Positions 1 to 7,504 of a stretch of 14,093 nucleotides of DNA are shown here, in pieces. Where the stretch lies: the NCBI GenBank assembly GCA_947302185.1, contig CAMYVI010000038.1:1-14093 (forward strand). The letters are read 5' to 3'. Under the pieces are notes generated by a model. The model worked only from the letters and a program-made list of their open reading frames with translations. It searched no databases and was not told where the DNA came from. The stretch's first letter is position 1, and every line of letters starts with the position of its first letter. The translations under genes were made by a program, and so were the position numbers. This stretch comes from an uncultured Lachnospiraceae bacterium (GTDB lineage Bacteria; Bacillota_A; Clostridia; Lachnospirales; Lachnospiraceae).

Positions 1-692
1 GTGGGCATACTCTCGGAAATCGGTATGATCGAAGTCACCGAAAAAGCCGATGTATCCACGTCGTTCCTGTCGATAAAACGGCTTATCTCTGCAAGCGCGG
101 AAGCGTAACCGAGCAGACACCTGACTTTCTTTTTCCGGAACATTTCCAGCATTTCAGTGAGTGCTTTCTCCCCGAGATCCGAGCTGTCGACCATGATCAT
201 ATTTTCTGCCAGGAGCCGCAGAGGACTTTTCGTGACATTGTGGACCCATACGCGTATGAATCCCATCTTCATCCCGATATAATAGTCTGCCATGGCTCCG
301 AAGAAAATGCCGTCCGCCGTATCATGACGCACCTTGTCCAGGTTCTGCACGATTCTTAGCGGCGTTCCCGTCGACCCGCTCGTAGACATGACACGGCTGC
401 CTTTCTCATCCCTGTACTCTGACGAGAGAAAGGCGTCATAATCCGCCCTGTAGGTATCCTTATTGACAACAGGAAGGTCACTGAGCCCGGCTCCTTCCGG
501 TATGTCTCTGTAAAATCTTGTAGTCCTTCGCGCATGGTCAATGACCTTCGCGATCCTCTCCTCTGTCTCCGCCACAGAAGAACCGTTGCGGTAGGCAAAG
601 CAGATCTCATCGTAGGCTTTGCGGATCACACCGCCGTTCTTCCGGTCGAGAAGCCAGAATCCCAACCACCGTGCTCTTTCATCTATGAACAT
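1..692 (-). CDS. CapK/PaaK-like adenylate-forming protein (3' end cut by window)
   Basis: The open frame starts with ATG at 692 and runs off the left edge without a stop, giving 230 visible residues. A GAGAGG ribosome binding site lies at 701-706, eight bases upstream, and overlaps the rfbG stop codon. The visible part contains the phosphate-binding motif TSGSTGTPLR at residues 104-113, the hallmark of the AMP-forming phenylacetate-CoA ligase superfamily. The preceding N-terminal region resembles the CapK branch found in capsule and exopolysaccharide clusters. Full-length relatives are about 430-460 residues, so roughly half is visible. CapK-like proteins are presumed to activate a carboxylic acid as an adenylate, possibly for acyl decoration of a glycan, but their substrates are mostly unknown. 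Its position 12 bases after rfbG supports a surface-polysaccharide role. Family membership is fairly secure; the substrate is not known. Confidence 0.8.
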   Translation of the reverse strand, partial: MFIDERARWLGFWLLDRKNGGVIRKAYDEICFAYRNGSSVAETEERIAKVIDHARRTTRFYRDIPEGAGLSDLPVVNKDTYRADYDAFLSSEYRDEKGSRVMSTSGSTGTPLRIVQNLDKVRHDTADGIFFGAMADYYIGMKMGFIRVWVHNVTKSPLRLLAENMIMVDSSDLGEKALTEMLEMFRKKKVRCLLGYASALAEISRFIDRNDVDTSAFSVTSIIPISESMP

Positions 693-704
693 TGTTTTTT
701 CCTC

Positions 705-1775
705 TCAGCTGTAGTCAAAGGCCCGCAGATAATCGCTGATCTGGCTGACCATCACACCGGTGACGTCGCCGCCCGCCTCATAGCACTTGCTCCACTCGAC
801 CGTTCTTGCTACCGCTTCAGATACACTCCACACACTCTTCCATCCGAACACGGACTTTATTCGTGAGCAGTCAAGCTTCAGGAAATTCGCTTCATGGGGG
901 CCTCCGTCATATCGGTCGATCCACCTCATCCCGTTTCCCCAGCACTTACAGAAACAATCGGTCAGCTGACCTGTCGTCACACAGTCCCGGTCATCCGGTC
1001 CCACATTATAATATCCCGAAAAACCGTGATCTTCATATTGTCTCATGGCAATCAGAAGATATGCGCAGAGTGGTTCAAGGACATGCTGATAAGGCCGAAT
1101 CGAATACGGATTTCTCACTGTCACATCCGTCCCGGAAAGAGCGGACCGTACGCAGTCGGGTATGATCCGGTCAGCTGCAAAATCACCTCCGCCGATAACG
1201 TTGCCTGCCCTCGCCGTTGAAATTGCACATCGACCGTCCGCAAAGAAGGATTTCTGATAGCTGTGTGTGACAAGTTCAGAACAGGATTTACTGTTCGAGT
1301 ACGGATCATAACCGTCGAGCGGATCAGTCTCCCGGTATCCCCACTCCCACTCATTGTTCCGATAGACCTTATCAGTCGTAACATTCAGAAAAGACTGCAC
1401 AGATTCCGCCGCTCTGACTGCCTCCAGCACATTTACGGTTCCCATGACATTGGTCTCATAAGTGTACACCGGATTTCTGTATGACTCGCGGACGATAGGC
1501 TGTGCGGCAAGATGAAGAACGATATCCGGCTCCGCCTCCCGCATGACATCCTTAAGTTTCTGCCCGTCTCTCACGTCACCGATCACAGAACGGACTCGAT
1601 CCGCCAGACCTGTCAGCTCGTAAATGCTCGGATCAGTCGGCGGCAGTTCGGAATATCCGGTCACCTCCGCTCCCAGGTGCAGAAGCAAATGGCACAGCCA
1701 GCTTCCCTTGAACCCGGTATGTCCTGTTACAAATACTCTTCTTCCTTTATAAAACTCTTCTAAACTCAGTCCCAT
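705..1775 (-). CDS. rfbG: CDP-glucose 4,6-dehydratase
   Basis: This enzyme converts CDP-D-glucose to CDP-4-keto-6-deoxy-D-glucose with bound NAD+ in the cytoplasm, the committed step to CDP-linked deoxy and dideoxy sugars. It is an extended short-chain dehydrogenase/reductase of 356 residues, the usual length for RfbG. Visible motifs are GHTGFKG at residues 18-24 (dinucleotide binding), TTDK at 133-136 and the catalytic Y159-S-N-S-K163. The segments RAGNVIGGGD, NPYSIRPYQHVLEPL and a C-terminal QISDY closely resemble Salmonella RfbG as I remember it. The open frame extends upstream to an ATG at 1847, but that would place 82 bases inside rfbF and add 24 residues before the Rossmann fold. I chose ATG 1775, which overlaps the rfbF stop by 10 bases and implies translational coupling. 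Its only nearby Shine-Dalgarno-like bases (GGAAG) are very close to the start. Confidence 0.95.
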   Translation of the reverse strand: MGLSLEEFYKGRRVFVTGHTGFKGSWLCHLLLHLGAEVTGYSELPPTDPSIYELTGLADRVRSVIGDVRDGQKLKDVMREAEPDIVLHLAAQPIVRESYRNPVYTYETNVMGTVNVLEAVRAAESVQSFLNVTTDKVYRNNEWEWGYRETDPLDGYDPYSNSKSCSELVTHSYQKSFFADGRCAISTARAGNVIGGGDFAADRIIPDCVRSALSGTDVTVRNPYSIRPYQHVLEPLCAYLLIAMRQYEDHGFSGYYNVGPDDRDCVTTGQLTDCFCKCWGNGMRWIDRYDGGPHEANFLKLDCSRIKSVFGWKSVWSVSEAVARTVEWSKCYEAGGDVTGVMVSQISDYLRAFDYS

Positions 1776-2545
1776 AACTTCCAGGGTGCCTTTCCCTTCT
1801 CCCAAAGATCTTCCAGTAATGTCTTCTCGCGCATCGTATCCATGCACTGCCAGAAACCGTGATGCTTGTAACCGTTCAGCTGTCCCCGTCTGGCTATTTC
1901 TTCCATCGGATATCTCTCAAGTATGACATCGTCGCCTTCAATAAAATCAAAAATTCCCGGCTCGACGACCATGAAACCGGCGTTGATCCAGCCGCCTTCC
2001 TCTTTTCTCTTCTCTCTGAAGCTGGTTATGGATCCGTCTTCCCGTATGTCCAGAATTCCGAACCGCCCGCTCGGATGAACAGATGTTATCGTAATCATCT
2101 TTCCGGCCTTCTTATGAAATTCGACCAGCTCGGGCACATTGATATCCGCAACTCCGTCGCCGTATGTCAGCAGGAACGTTTCCCCGTTCAGATACTCTCT
2201 CACCCGCTTTACCCGGCCTCCCGTCATAGTACGCAGCCCGGTGTCCACAAGCGTAACCTTCCACGGTTCCAGGGTATTGTTATGAACAATCATCTCGTTT
2301 TTTCCTGCAGTGAAATCAAATGTAATATCACTGTTGTGCAGATAGTAATCCGCGAACCATTCCTTGATCACATGCTGCTTATAGCCGCAGCAAATGACAA
2401 ATTCATTATAGCCGTAATATGAATACATCTTCATAATGTGCCACAGGATCGGTTTGTCGCCTATTTCAATCATGGGCTTTGGCTTCAAGTGGCTTTCTTC
2501 ACTGATCCTGGTGCCGAAGCCTCCGGCAAGAATTACAACCTTCAT
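1766..2545 (-). CDS. rfbF: Glucose-1-phosphate cytidylyltransferase
   Basis: This enzyme makes CDP-D-glucose from CTP and glucose 1-phosphate, supplying RfbG, the next gene. The 259-residue protein has the typical family length (about 257). It begins with the nucleotidyltransferase signature LAGGFGTRISEESHLKPKPM at residues 6-25, including the GGxGTR loop and the K-P-K segment. The motif TYGDGVADIN supplies the metal-binding Asp, and VHPSGRFGIL and GGWINAGFMV are characteristic of the RfbF branch. A GTG at 2557 is also in frame, but the GGAGG at 2551-2555 lies inside that extension and sits five bases before the ATG at 2545, so 2545 is the likely start. The gene follows the GT-C-like gene by 24 bases and overlaps rfbG by 10. 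No truncation or missing key residue is seen. Confidence 0.95.
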   Translation of the reverse strand: MKVVILAGGFGTRISEESHLKPKPMIEIGDKPILWHIMKMYSYYGYNEFVICCGYKQHVIKEWFADYYLHNSDITFDFTAGKNEMIVHNNTLEPWKVTLVDTGLRTMTGGRVKRVREYLNGETFLLTYGDGVADINVPELVEFHKKAGKMITITSVHPSGRFGILDIREDGSITSFREKRKEEGGWINAGFMVVEPGIFDFIEGDDVILERYPMEEIARRGQLNGYKHHGFWQCMDTMREKTLLEDLWEKGKAPWKLWD

Positions 2546-2550
2546 TTGTA

Positions 2551-2555
2551 CCTCC
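2551..2555 (-). promoter_or_regulatory. Ribosome binding site deciding the rfbF start
   Basis: GGAGG on the minus strand, five bases before ATG 2545. It lies within the longer frame that would begin at GTG 2557, which argues against that upstream start. Confidence 0.8.
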
Positions 2556-2569
2556 ACGCGGCGTTATGC

Positions 2570-4111
2570 TCACTTTTTCTTTGTATTGAACGGAATATAA
2601 AGGATCCTGAATCCTTCGTCTCTTATCGTATCGATTCCGGTCGCATAGATTTCACTGTATTCTTCGGGATACCCGATAATATTTCCCATATTTCCTTCCG
2701 GGCATGTATCCGAGAAGAACACATAGACCCCTTCTGTATCCGGGAACATCTTTTTTACCGTTTTTTCAAACGAGTCAATGTCAAGATCCCGGAATCTCTT
2801 CGTGTCTCTGATACAGAATCCGGCTTCCTGCTCATAGAAAGCGGAATACACTTTCTTCGTTCTGAGACGGGCAACCACCGAGTTGCAGAATTCACCGGAT
2901 CCCTCAAAGATAACGGCATTTTCTGGAAGAGCTTCGAGCGCTTCCGCCGTTCCCCCGGCATCTGTGTACATACCGTCATAATCCAGTTTAATATCATCGA
3001 TCAGTGCCCATGACGCTGCCAGAGAAGATGTAAGAACAGCCAGACAGATCAGGATATTCACCGGCATATACAGCGCCCGGTCATCATGTTCATCCAACGT
3101 GTCTTTTGCGATCCATAAAAACCACAACAGGACCCAGAGCCAGAGCAGATGTCTGTAATTACTGATTCCCCAGATTTCAGCGTAAACATAGAGCTGAAAA
3201 GCACAGGTCACCGCGCAGACAAAGACGCCCCGCAGCAAACGGTAATCAAATATCACGGAGGCGATCACTGCAAGCCCGATAATAATAGCGGTGCCGAAAC
3301 GAAAATTCGTGAACAGCAGCACCATACAAGTCTTCGCGGTCGCAGTAAGATCAGCAATAAGCTTCGGCAGTGTCACGGCTCCGCCGACCGTCACGGACGC
3401 AGCGTTCCCCACATCCCGGAATTCGAACAAAAGGAACAGCGCGCTTGCAAGAGGAATAGCGAGAGCCGCTATATTTGTCACAAGAACACGCTTCGCATCC
3501 TCATTGTGTGCTTTGATTTTTTTCCTGTAAAGTGAAAAAGAACCGAAAAAATGCCACGCACAGAGGGCAAAACACATTCCGATCATAACAATATGCGTCT
3601 GTACAAGCAGTGCTATCAAAACGCAGAACCTGACAGGATGGCTGTAGCGATCAAAATCCGCAGCCATCAGCAGCACAAGAATGAGTGCGACCAGACAATA
3701 GCTTCGGCTGATTGCCGAAAAAGCGTAGATACAAAGCGGACTGGCCGCAAGCAACATGCGGGAAATGCGGTCAAACGGTGCGACGACCGCAATCAGGATC
3801 ATTACGATCGACATGATGACGCAGCTTATGATGTTAAGTGTAATGAAAGGCAGTCCCGCCTTGGCAAAGGGCATGAGGACATAAAACCACAGAAACGGAT
3901 GTCCTTCATAAGAGAGCTCATTAAACAGGCCGAGCGGACTGAGCTGCCTCGCCATGAGCCAGGCCTGGGCCTCATCCCGCCAGGCTTCATGTCTGAACAT
4001 CAATATAAAGTTAAAAGCAATCAGTATTATAAAAAACAAAACATACGGAATAACCTCCTGGTCATTCCGTATAGCCTGCAATTTGCTTCGAACACGCGAT
4101 GCATAACCCAT
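2570..4111 (-). CDS. Polytopic GT-C-like membrane protein, putative polyprenyl-phosphate-sugar-dependent glycosyltransferase
   Basis: This is a 513-residue integral membrane protein. A first transmembrane helix at about 22-39 is followed by the acidic pair D46-E47 in WRDEAQAW and then by EGHPFLWF at about 70-76. An acidic motif in the first outer loop followed by a conserved His is characteristic of GT-C enzymes such as the GT39/GT83 and ArnT group, which transfer sugars from polyprenyl-phosphate carriers outside the membrane. Hydrophobic helices continue to about residue 375, followed by a soluble tail of about 135 residues predicted to be extracytoplasmic. The start ATG directly abuts the TAA of the FAD gene upstream (4112-4114), which implies coupling. 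Neighbours support glycan assembly. The exact reaction is unknown, and it could instead be a non-enzymatic membrane protein of a glycan locus. Confidence 0.75.
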   Translation of the reverse strand: MGYASRVRSKLQAIRNDQEVIPYVLFFIILIAFNFILMFRHEAWRDEAQAWLMARQLSPLGLFNELSYEGHPFLWFYVLMPFAKAGLPFITLNIISCVIMSIVMILIAVVAPFDRISRMLLAASPLCIYAFSAISRSYCLVALILVLLMAADFDRYSHPVRFCVLIALLVQTHIVMIGMCFALCAWHFFGSFSLYRKKIKAHNEDAKRVLVTNIAALAIPLASALFLLFEFRDVGNAASVTVGGAVTLPKLIADLTATAKTCMVLLFTNFRFGTAIIIGLAVIASVIFDYRLLRGVFVCAVTCAFQLYVYAEIWGISNYRHLLWLWVLLWFLWIAKDTLDEHDDRALYMPVNILICLAVLTSSLAASWALIDDIKLDYDGMYTDAGGTAEALEALPENAVIFEGSGEFCNSVVARLRTKKVYSAFYEQEAGFCIRDTKRFRDLDIDSFEKTVKKMFPDTEGVYVFFSDTCPEGNMGNIIGYPEEYSEIYATGIDTIRDEGFRILYIPFNTKKK

Positions 4112-5668
4112 TTACGATTTTTCCTCATGATAATCTTTTTCTGTATTGACATTCCAGATATTGGTCTTGTCCGCTCTGCCGCTTTGAATATTGTCGACCG
4201 TCTGGAACGCCGTCTCCATCGAATGATCCATATTGTTGTACCTGTGCTGCCCGTTCCTTCCGATGCAGTACAGATTATCATATGAATTGAGATATTCAAT
4301 CAGCTCATCGATTCTCGCGTATGTGTCGAAATACGCCGGATAAGCCTTTTTAATTCTCTCACAGTGTGCGTCGATCACATCTTCAATTCCGTTAATCACG
4401 CCCATCTTCGTAAGCTCGCGTACACCGAGCGCCTTCCACTTCCGGTCCGGCATCTCCCAGTATCCGTCACCTTCCGAGCAGAAGTATTCAAGTCCTATCC
4501 AGACTGTATTCTCCGGGTCTCTGACCATATACGGCGACCAGTTATTGAAGATTTGTATCCTGCCGAGTTTTACTCCCGTGTCCTGTACATAAATCCAGTT
4601 ATCGGGAACAATATCACCCAATGTCGGAATGCTCGTCTCATTCTTCAGATTAAGCCTGCTGACCAGAAGTCCTACTGTGACAAAATCTCTGTAAGGGAGG
4701 CCTTCCGAGATTTCGCAGATTCCTTCGGGAACATCCTTCATGGCCGCAATGAGATCTTTTAGAGGCATGGATGATATTACGATATCAGCATCCTCATCAT
4801 GAAGCCGGCCTTCCCCGTCCTCCCATGTCAGTCCTCTGACCGTTCCCTGTTCGTTCCGGATTCCGCAGACACGGGCGTGCTTTACAACATTTCCTCCCAT
4901 GGCGACGAAATCTGCTGCTGCCGACTCCCAGAGCTGGCCGGGACCGTATTTAGGATAAGAGAATTCCTCTATAAGAGATGTCTCGACTTCTTCGGACCGG
5001 GCCGTACCCGGCCGCATCTTCATGATCATATCTTTTAAGATGGCGACGATGGAAAGACCTTTTACACGCTGAGAACCCCAGTCTGCCGAGATATCTCTCG
5101 GATGCCTTCCCCAGAGCTTTTCGGTATATCCCTCAAAAAACATGGAATATAGCTTCCTGCCGAACCGATTGATATAAAAGTTCTCCAGAGAATCTTCCGG
5201 AAGCTTGCGGATCGTCGATGAAAGATACGACATTCCCGCCCTGGCAGTGGTCCCTATCCCCATATTGCGAATTGTATTGGCGTTCATCTTTATCGGATAG
5301 TCAAAAAATTTCTTCCGGTAATATATTCTTGACACCCGGTTCCTTATGAGCATGACGCGATCCGTTTTTTCGGGATCCGGACCTTCCGGAGCGAGAGTCG
5401 ATACCCTTCCGAGTTTTTTGTAATCATACGCGGGAGCTCCCTGGGCAGGCATGATACTTTCCCACCATTTTGTCACCCGGGTATCCTTGGAGAAAAACCT
5501 GTGACCGCCGATATCCATCCGATTGCCCTTGTATTTTACGGTTCTGGATATCCCGCCGATTTTCCCGCTCTCCTCAAAAATCGTGACATCGCAATCAGGA
5601 GACCTCTTTTTTAATTCATAGCCGGCTGTAATACCGGCCGGACCGGCGCCTATAATTAAGACTCGCAT
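4112..5668 (-). CDS. FAD-dependent oxidoreductase, UDP-galactopyranose-mutase/amine-oxidase-like, of a glycan locus
   Basis: The 518-residue protein starts with a Rossmann FAD-binding motif GAGPAG at residues 7-12, an acidic E32-E33 at the end of strand 2 and the KIGG segment at 36-39. It then carries GGHRFFSK at 54-61. The sequence [16 protein letters not shown] near residues 475-495 fits the C-terminal flavin contact of this family. Related proteins are annotated as protoporphyrinogen-oxidase-like or UDP-galactopyranose-mutase-like and recur in polysaccharide clusters, where they may rearrange or oxidise a sugar donor. True UDP-galactopyranose mutase is about 370-400 residues, so this longer protein is probably a different subgroup. 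The start lies 14 bases after the carboxypeptidase stop with only a weak, distant AGGTG ribosome binding site. It is placed because the GxGxxG motif must lie near the N terminus. The substrate is not known. Confidence 0.8.
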   Translation of the reverse strand: MRVLIIGAGPAGITAGYELKKRSPDCDVTIFEESGKIGGISRTVKYKGNRMDIGGHRFFSKDTRVTKWWESIMPAQGAPAYDYKKLGRVSTLAPEGPDPEKTDRVMLIRNRVSRIYYRKKFFDYPIKMNANTIRNMGIGTTARAGMSYLSSTIRKLPEDSLENFYINRFGRKLYSMFFEGYTEKLWGRHPRDISADWGSQRVKGLSIVAILKDMIMKMRPGTARSEEVETSLIEEFSYPKYGPGQLWESAAADFVAMGGNVVKHARVCGIRNEQGTVRGLTWEDGEGRLHDEDADIVISSMPLKDLIAAMKDVPEGICEISEGLPYRDFVTVGLLVSRLNLKNETSIPTLGDIVPDNWIYVQDTGVKLGRIQIFNNWSPYMVRDPENTVWIGLEYFCSEGDGYWEMPDRKWKALGVRELTKMGVINGIEDVIDAHCERIKKAYPAYFDTYARIDELIEYLNSYDNLYCIGRNGQHRYNNMDHSMETAFQTVDNIQSGRADKTNIWNVNTEKDYHEEKS

Positions 5669-5682
5669 CAGCTGCTTTGCAC

Positions 5683-7191
5683 CTACTTTCTCTTCTTTCT
5701 CTTTCTTCTCTTCTTATTTCGAAACGTATTCAATGCAATACTCATGATCACAACGAAGAGGATTATAAATATCACCAGTCCGATAATTATCTTTGTGAAG
5801 ATTCCTTTCAGACGGGCTTCGTCATCGTTCCCTGAATCTGCTTTTTCAGACTGAATGCCGTCGCCGGCGGCTTTGCCTGCATTTTCTTCCGAACTGCTTA
5901 TATCACTGTTCTTAACGGTTTCTGCTGATTCGTCTTTCTTTTTCTTATCTTTCTTTTTACCTTTGTCTGCCTTCGATTCATCCTTCTCTTTCGCCTTGGC
6001 TTCATCGATCAGCTTTTTTTCGTAAGCAGCGGCGTTCTCCGCAGTCATCAGAAGATTGCCGACCCTGTGTCCCGAAAAATAATATACCCAGTTTACCATT
6101 TTTCCGGCAGTCGGATCTTCGTATTCCTCAACCTCCAGTGTACACTGCGTTATGTCGGCATCAGACGGAATAATGACCTTTCCGCCGGATGCAGTATACT
6201 CCGGCTCACCGATATCAACAAGTTTGAAACTGTTATAGCCATAGTCAAGCAGGTCGACATTGTCCTGTGCAGCATAGCTTCCGTCCATTGCATGGAGCGT
6301 TATAACGATCAGCGTCATACCGTTCCTTGAAGCGAAATTACTGAGGCAGGACTGCGCTGCGTCTGTGTACCCCGTCTTCCCGCCGATGATGCCGGGATAG
6401 AAAAACTCCGGTACTACAAGAAGCGCATTGTGATTCGTCATAGACCTCTCAGTCCCCGTCATATTGGTGGGCGGGAGCGTGTACGAGGCTGTGTTCACTA
6501 TTTCCCTGAATTTCGGATACTTCAGATCCTGCTGCGCGATCAATGCAAGATCATGGGCAGTCGTCATGTGGGATTCATTGGGCATCCCGCAGGCATTTTC
6601 AAAATGAGTGCCGGTGCATCCGAGCGATGCGGCACGGTCATTCATCATCTGAATGAAGTTATCCAGAGTGCCTCCGATATACTCTCCCACCTGAGTAGCC
6701 ATATCATTTGCCGATTTGAGCATTGTCCCGTAGAGGAGCTGCTCCAGAGTGAACACTTCTCCGACCTGCGTGTATAAGTTGGAGCTTCCATCCACGCAAT
6801 AAGCCGTGCCGGTAGGCGTCATAGTCACCTGATCCTCAAGGTTTCCGTTTTCAAGGGCCAGGAGAACCGTCATCAGCTTGGTAACAGATGCAGGATACAT
6901 CTGCCTGTCCATGGATTTGTCAAAAAGAATCGTACCTGTATCCGCATCCATAAGGACAGCAGTGTCCGAAAAAATATCTCTCGCCTGAGGCCATCCTGCA
7001 ATGCCGTTGGTAGCCACAACAGAAGGATCCGCCGGGACAGGAGTCGTCTCTGCAGCCTCTGCTTCCGGCGCTGCCTCTGCTGCATACAGCGGCTGTGCCG
7101 TTCCCGAAACCATCGCACAGATCAGTATTAAGACTGCAAGAGATCGCAGAATTCTCCCCGTTCCGCGTCTTATTAAGATCATATCCTTCAT
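5683..7191 (-). CDS. D-alanyl-D-alanine carboxypeptidase (PBP5/DacF-like), membrane-anchored
   Basis: This secreted serine peptidase removes the terminal D-alanine from peptidoglycan stem peptides and so limits crosslinking. The 502-residue precursor has a basic N terminus, a hydrophobic core at about 16-30 and a likely signal cleavage after LYA at about 37. The class A low-molecular-weight PBP motifs are all present: SVTK at 102-105 (catalytic Ser102), SAN at 160-162 and KTG at 272-274. After the C-terminal domain (to about 390) come about 65 residues of Lys/Glu/Ser-rich low-complexity linker. A transmembrane helix at about 466-488 and a strongly basic end follow, so anchoring is by a true helix, unlike the amphipathic tail of classical PBP5. 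AGGAG at 7201-7205 lies nine bases before ATG 7191. It follows the HPr gene by 31 bases, placing peptidoglycan trimming with c-di-AMP synthesis. Confidence 0.93.
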   Translation of the reverse strand: MKDMILIRRGTGRILRSLAVLILICAMVSGTAQPLYAAEAAPEAEAAETTPVPADPSVVATNGIAGWPQARDIFSDTAVLMDADTGTILFDKSMDRQMYPASVTKLMTVLLALENGNLEDQVTMTPTGTAYCVDGSSNLYTQVGEVFTLEQLLYGTMLKSANDMATQVGEYIGGTLDNFIQMMNDRAASLGCTGTHFENACGMPNESHMTTAHDLALIAQQDLKYPKFREIVNTASYTLPPTNMTGTERSMTNHNALLVVPEFFYPGIIGGKTGYTDAAQSCLSNFASRNGMTLIVITLHAMDGSYAAQDNVDLLDYGYNSFKLVDIGEPEYTASGGKVIIPSDADITQCTLEVEEYEDPTAGKMVNWVYYFSGHRVGNLLMTAENAAAYEKKLIDEAKAKEKDESKADKGKKKDKKKKDESAETVKNSDISSSEENAGKAAGDGIQSEKADSGNDDEARLKGIFTKIIIGLVIFIILFVVIMSIALNTFRNKKRRKRKKRK

Positions 7192-7222
7192 TTACCAAAA
7201 CTCCTATTCTTTGCCCAGCGAA

Positions 7223-7492
7223 TCACAGAGACTCCCCGAGTCCGTTTTCTACCGCTTTGCAGATAGCGTCAAGCGCCGCATCCTCATCCTCGCCGTCGCA
7301 TACGATCTCGATTTCGTCACCTTCTTTTACACAGGCTCCGAGAACGGAGAGTACGCTCTTTGCATTTGCGGTTGTGTTGCCGAATGTAAACGTGATAAGG
7401 CTCTTGAAATTCAAAGCCTCCTTGCAGAAACAGGCAGCCGGCTTCAGATGCAGCCCTTCCGGATTTTTCACGACGACCTTTTTACTGACCAT
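7223..7492 (-). CDS. HPr-family phosphocarrier protein, non-canonical active-site loop
   Basis: The 89-residue protein matches HPr in length and pattern. The phosphoacceptor His15 sits in NPEGLHLKPA (residues 10-19), and the regulatory serine is Ser46 in AKSVLSVLG. The C-terminal GDEIEIVCDGEDEDAAL also follows the family. Classical HPr carries GLHARPA; here Ala16 is Leu and Arg17 is Lys. Arg17 normally stabilises phosphohistidine and contacts EI and EIIA proteins. His15 and Ser46 are retained, so both the PEP-dependent and the HPr-kinase-dependent phosphorylations are possible. Related GLHLxPA proteins occur in clostridia and may be dedicated regulators and not general sugar-transport HPr. 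AGGAGG at 7498-7503 lies five bases before ATG 7492, and the gene follows cdaR by 12 bases. Whether it is the main PTS HPr of the cell cannot be told from the window. Confidence 0.9.
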   Translation of the reverse strand: MVSKKVVVKNPEGLHLKPAACFCKEALNFKSLITFTFGNTTANAKSVLSVLGACVKEGDEIEIVCDGEDEDAALDAICKAVENGLGESL

Positions 7493-7504
7493 AAAAACCT
7501 CCTG

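Noticed and set aside
356..610. 84-residue minus-strand open frame
   Set aside because: It is out of frame within the CapK-like gene (1-692), whose frame carries the TSGSTGTP motif and a good ribosome binding site; the product is Arg-rich and unlike any family I know.
1776..1847. Upstream extension of rfbG to the ATG at 1847
   Set aside because: The 24 extra residues lie entirely within rfbF, precede the usual RfbG N terminus and have no matching family sequence.
3551..4285. 244-residue plus-strand open frame
   Set aside because: It lies antisense to the GT-C-like and FAD genes, which have clear family motifs. Its His/Arg/Gln-rich composition is typical of antisense translation.
7205..7235. 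Small GACTC/GAGTC hairpin at the end of the HPr gene as a terminator
   Set aside because: The stem is only five base pairs, lies within the coding end and is not followed by a T-run.
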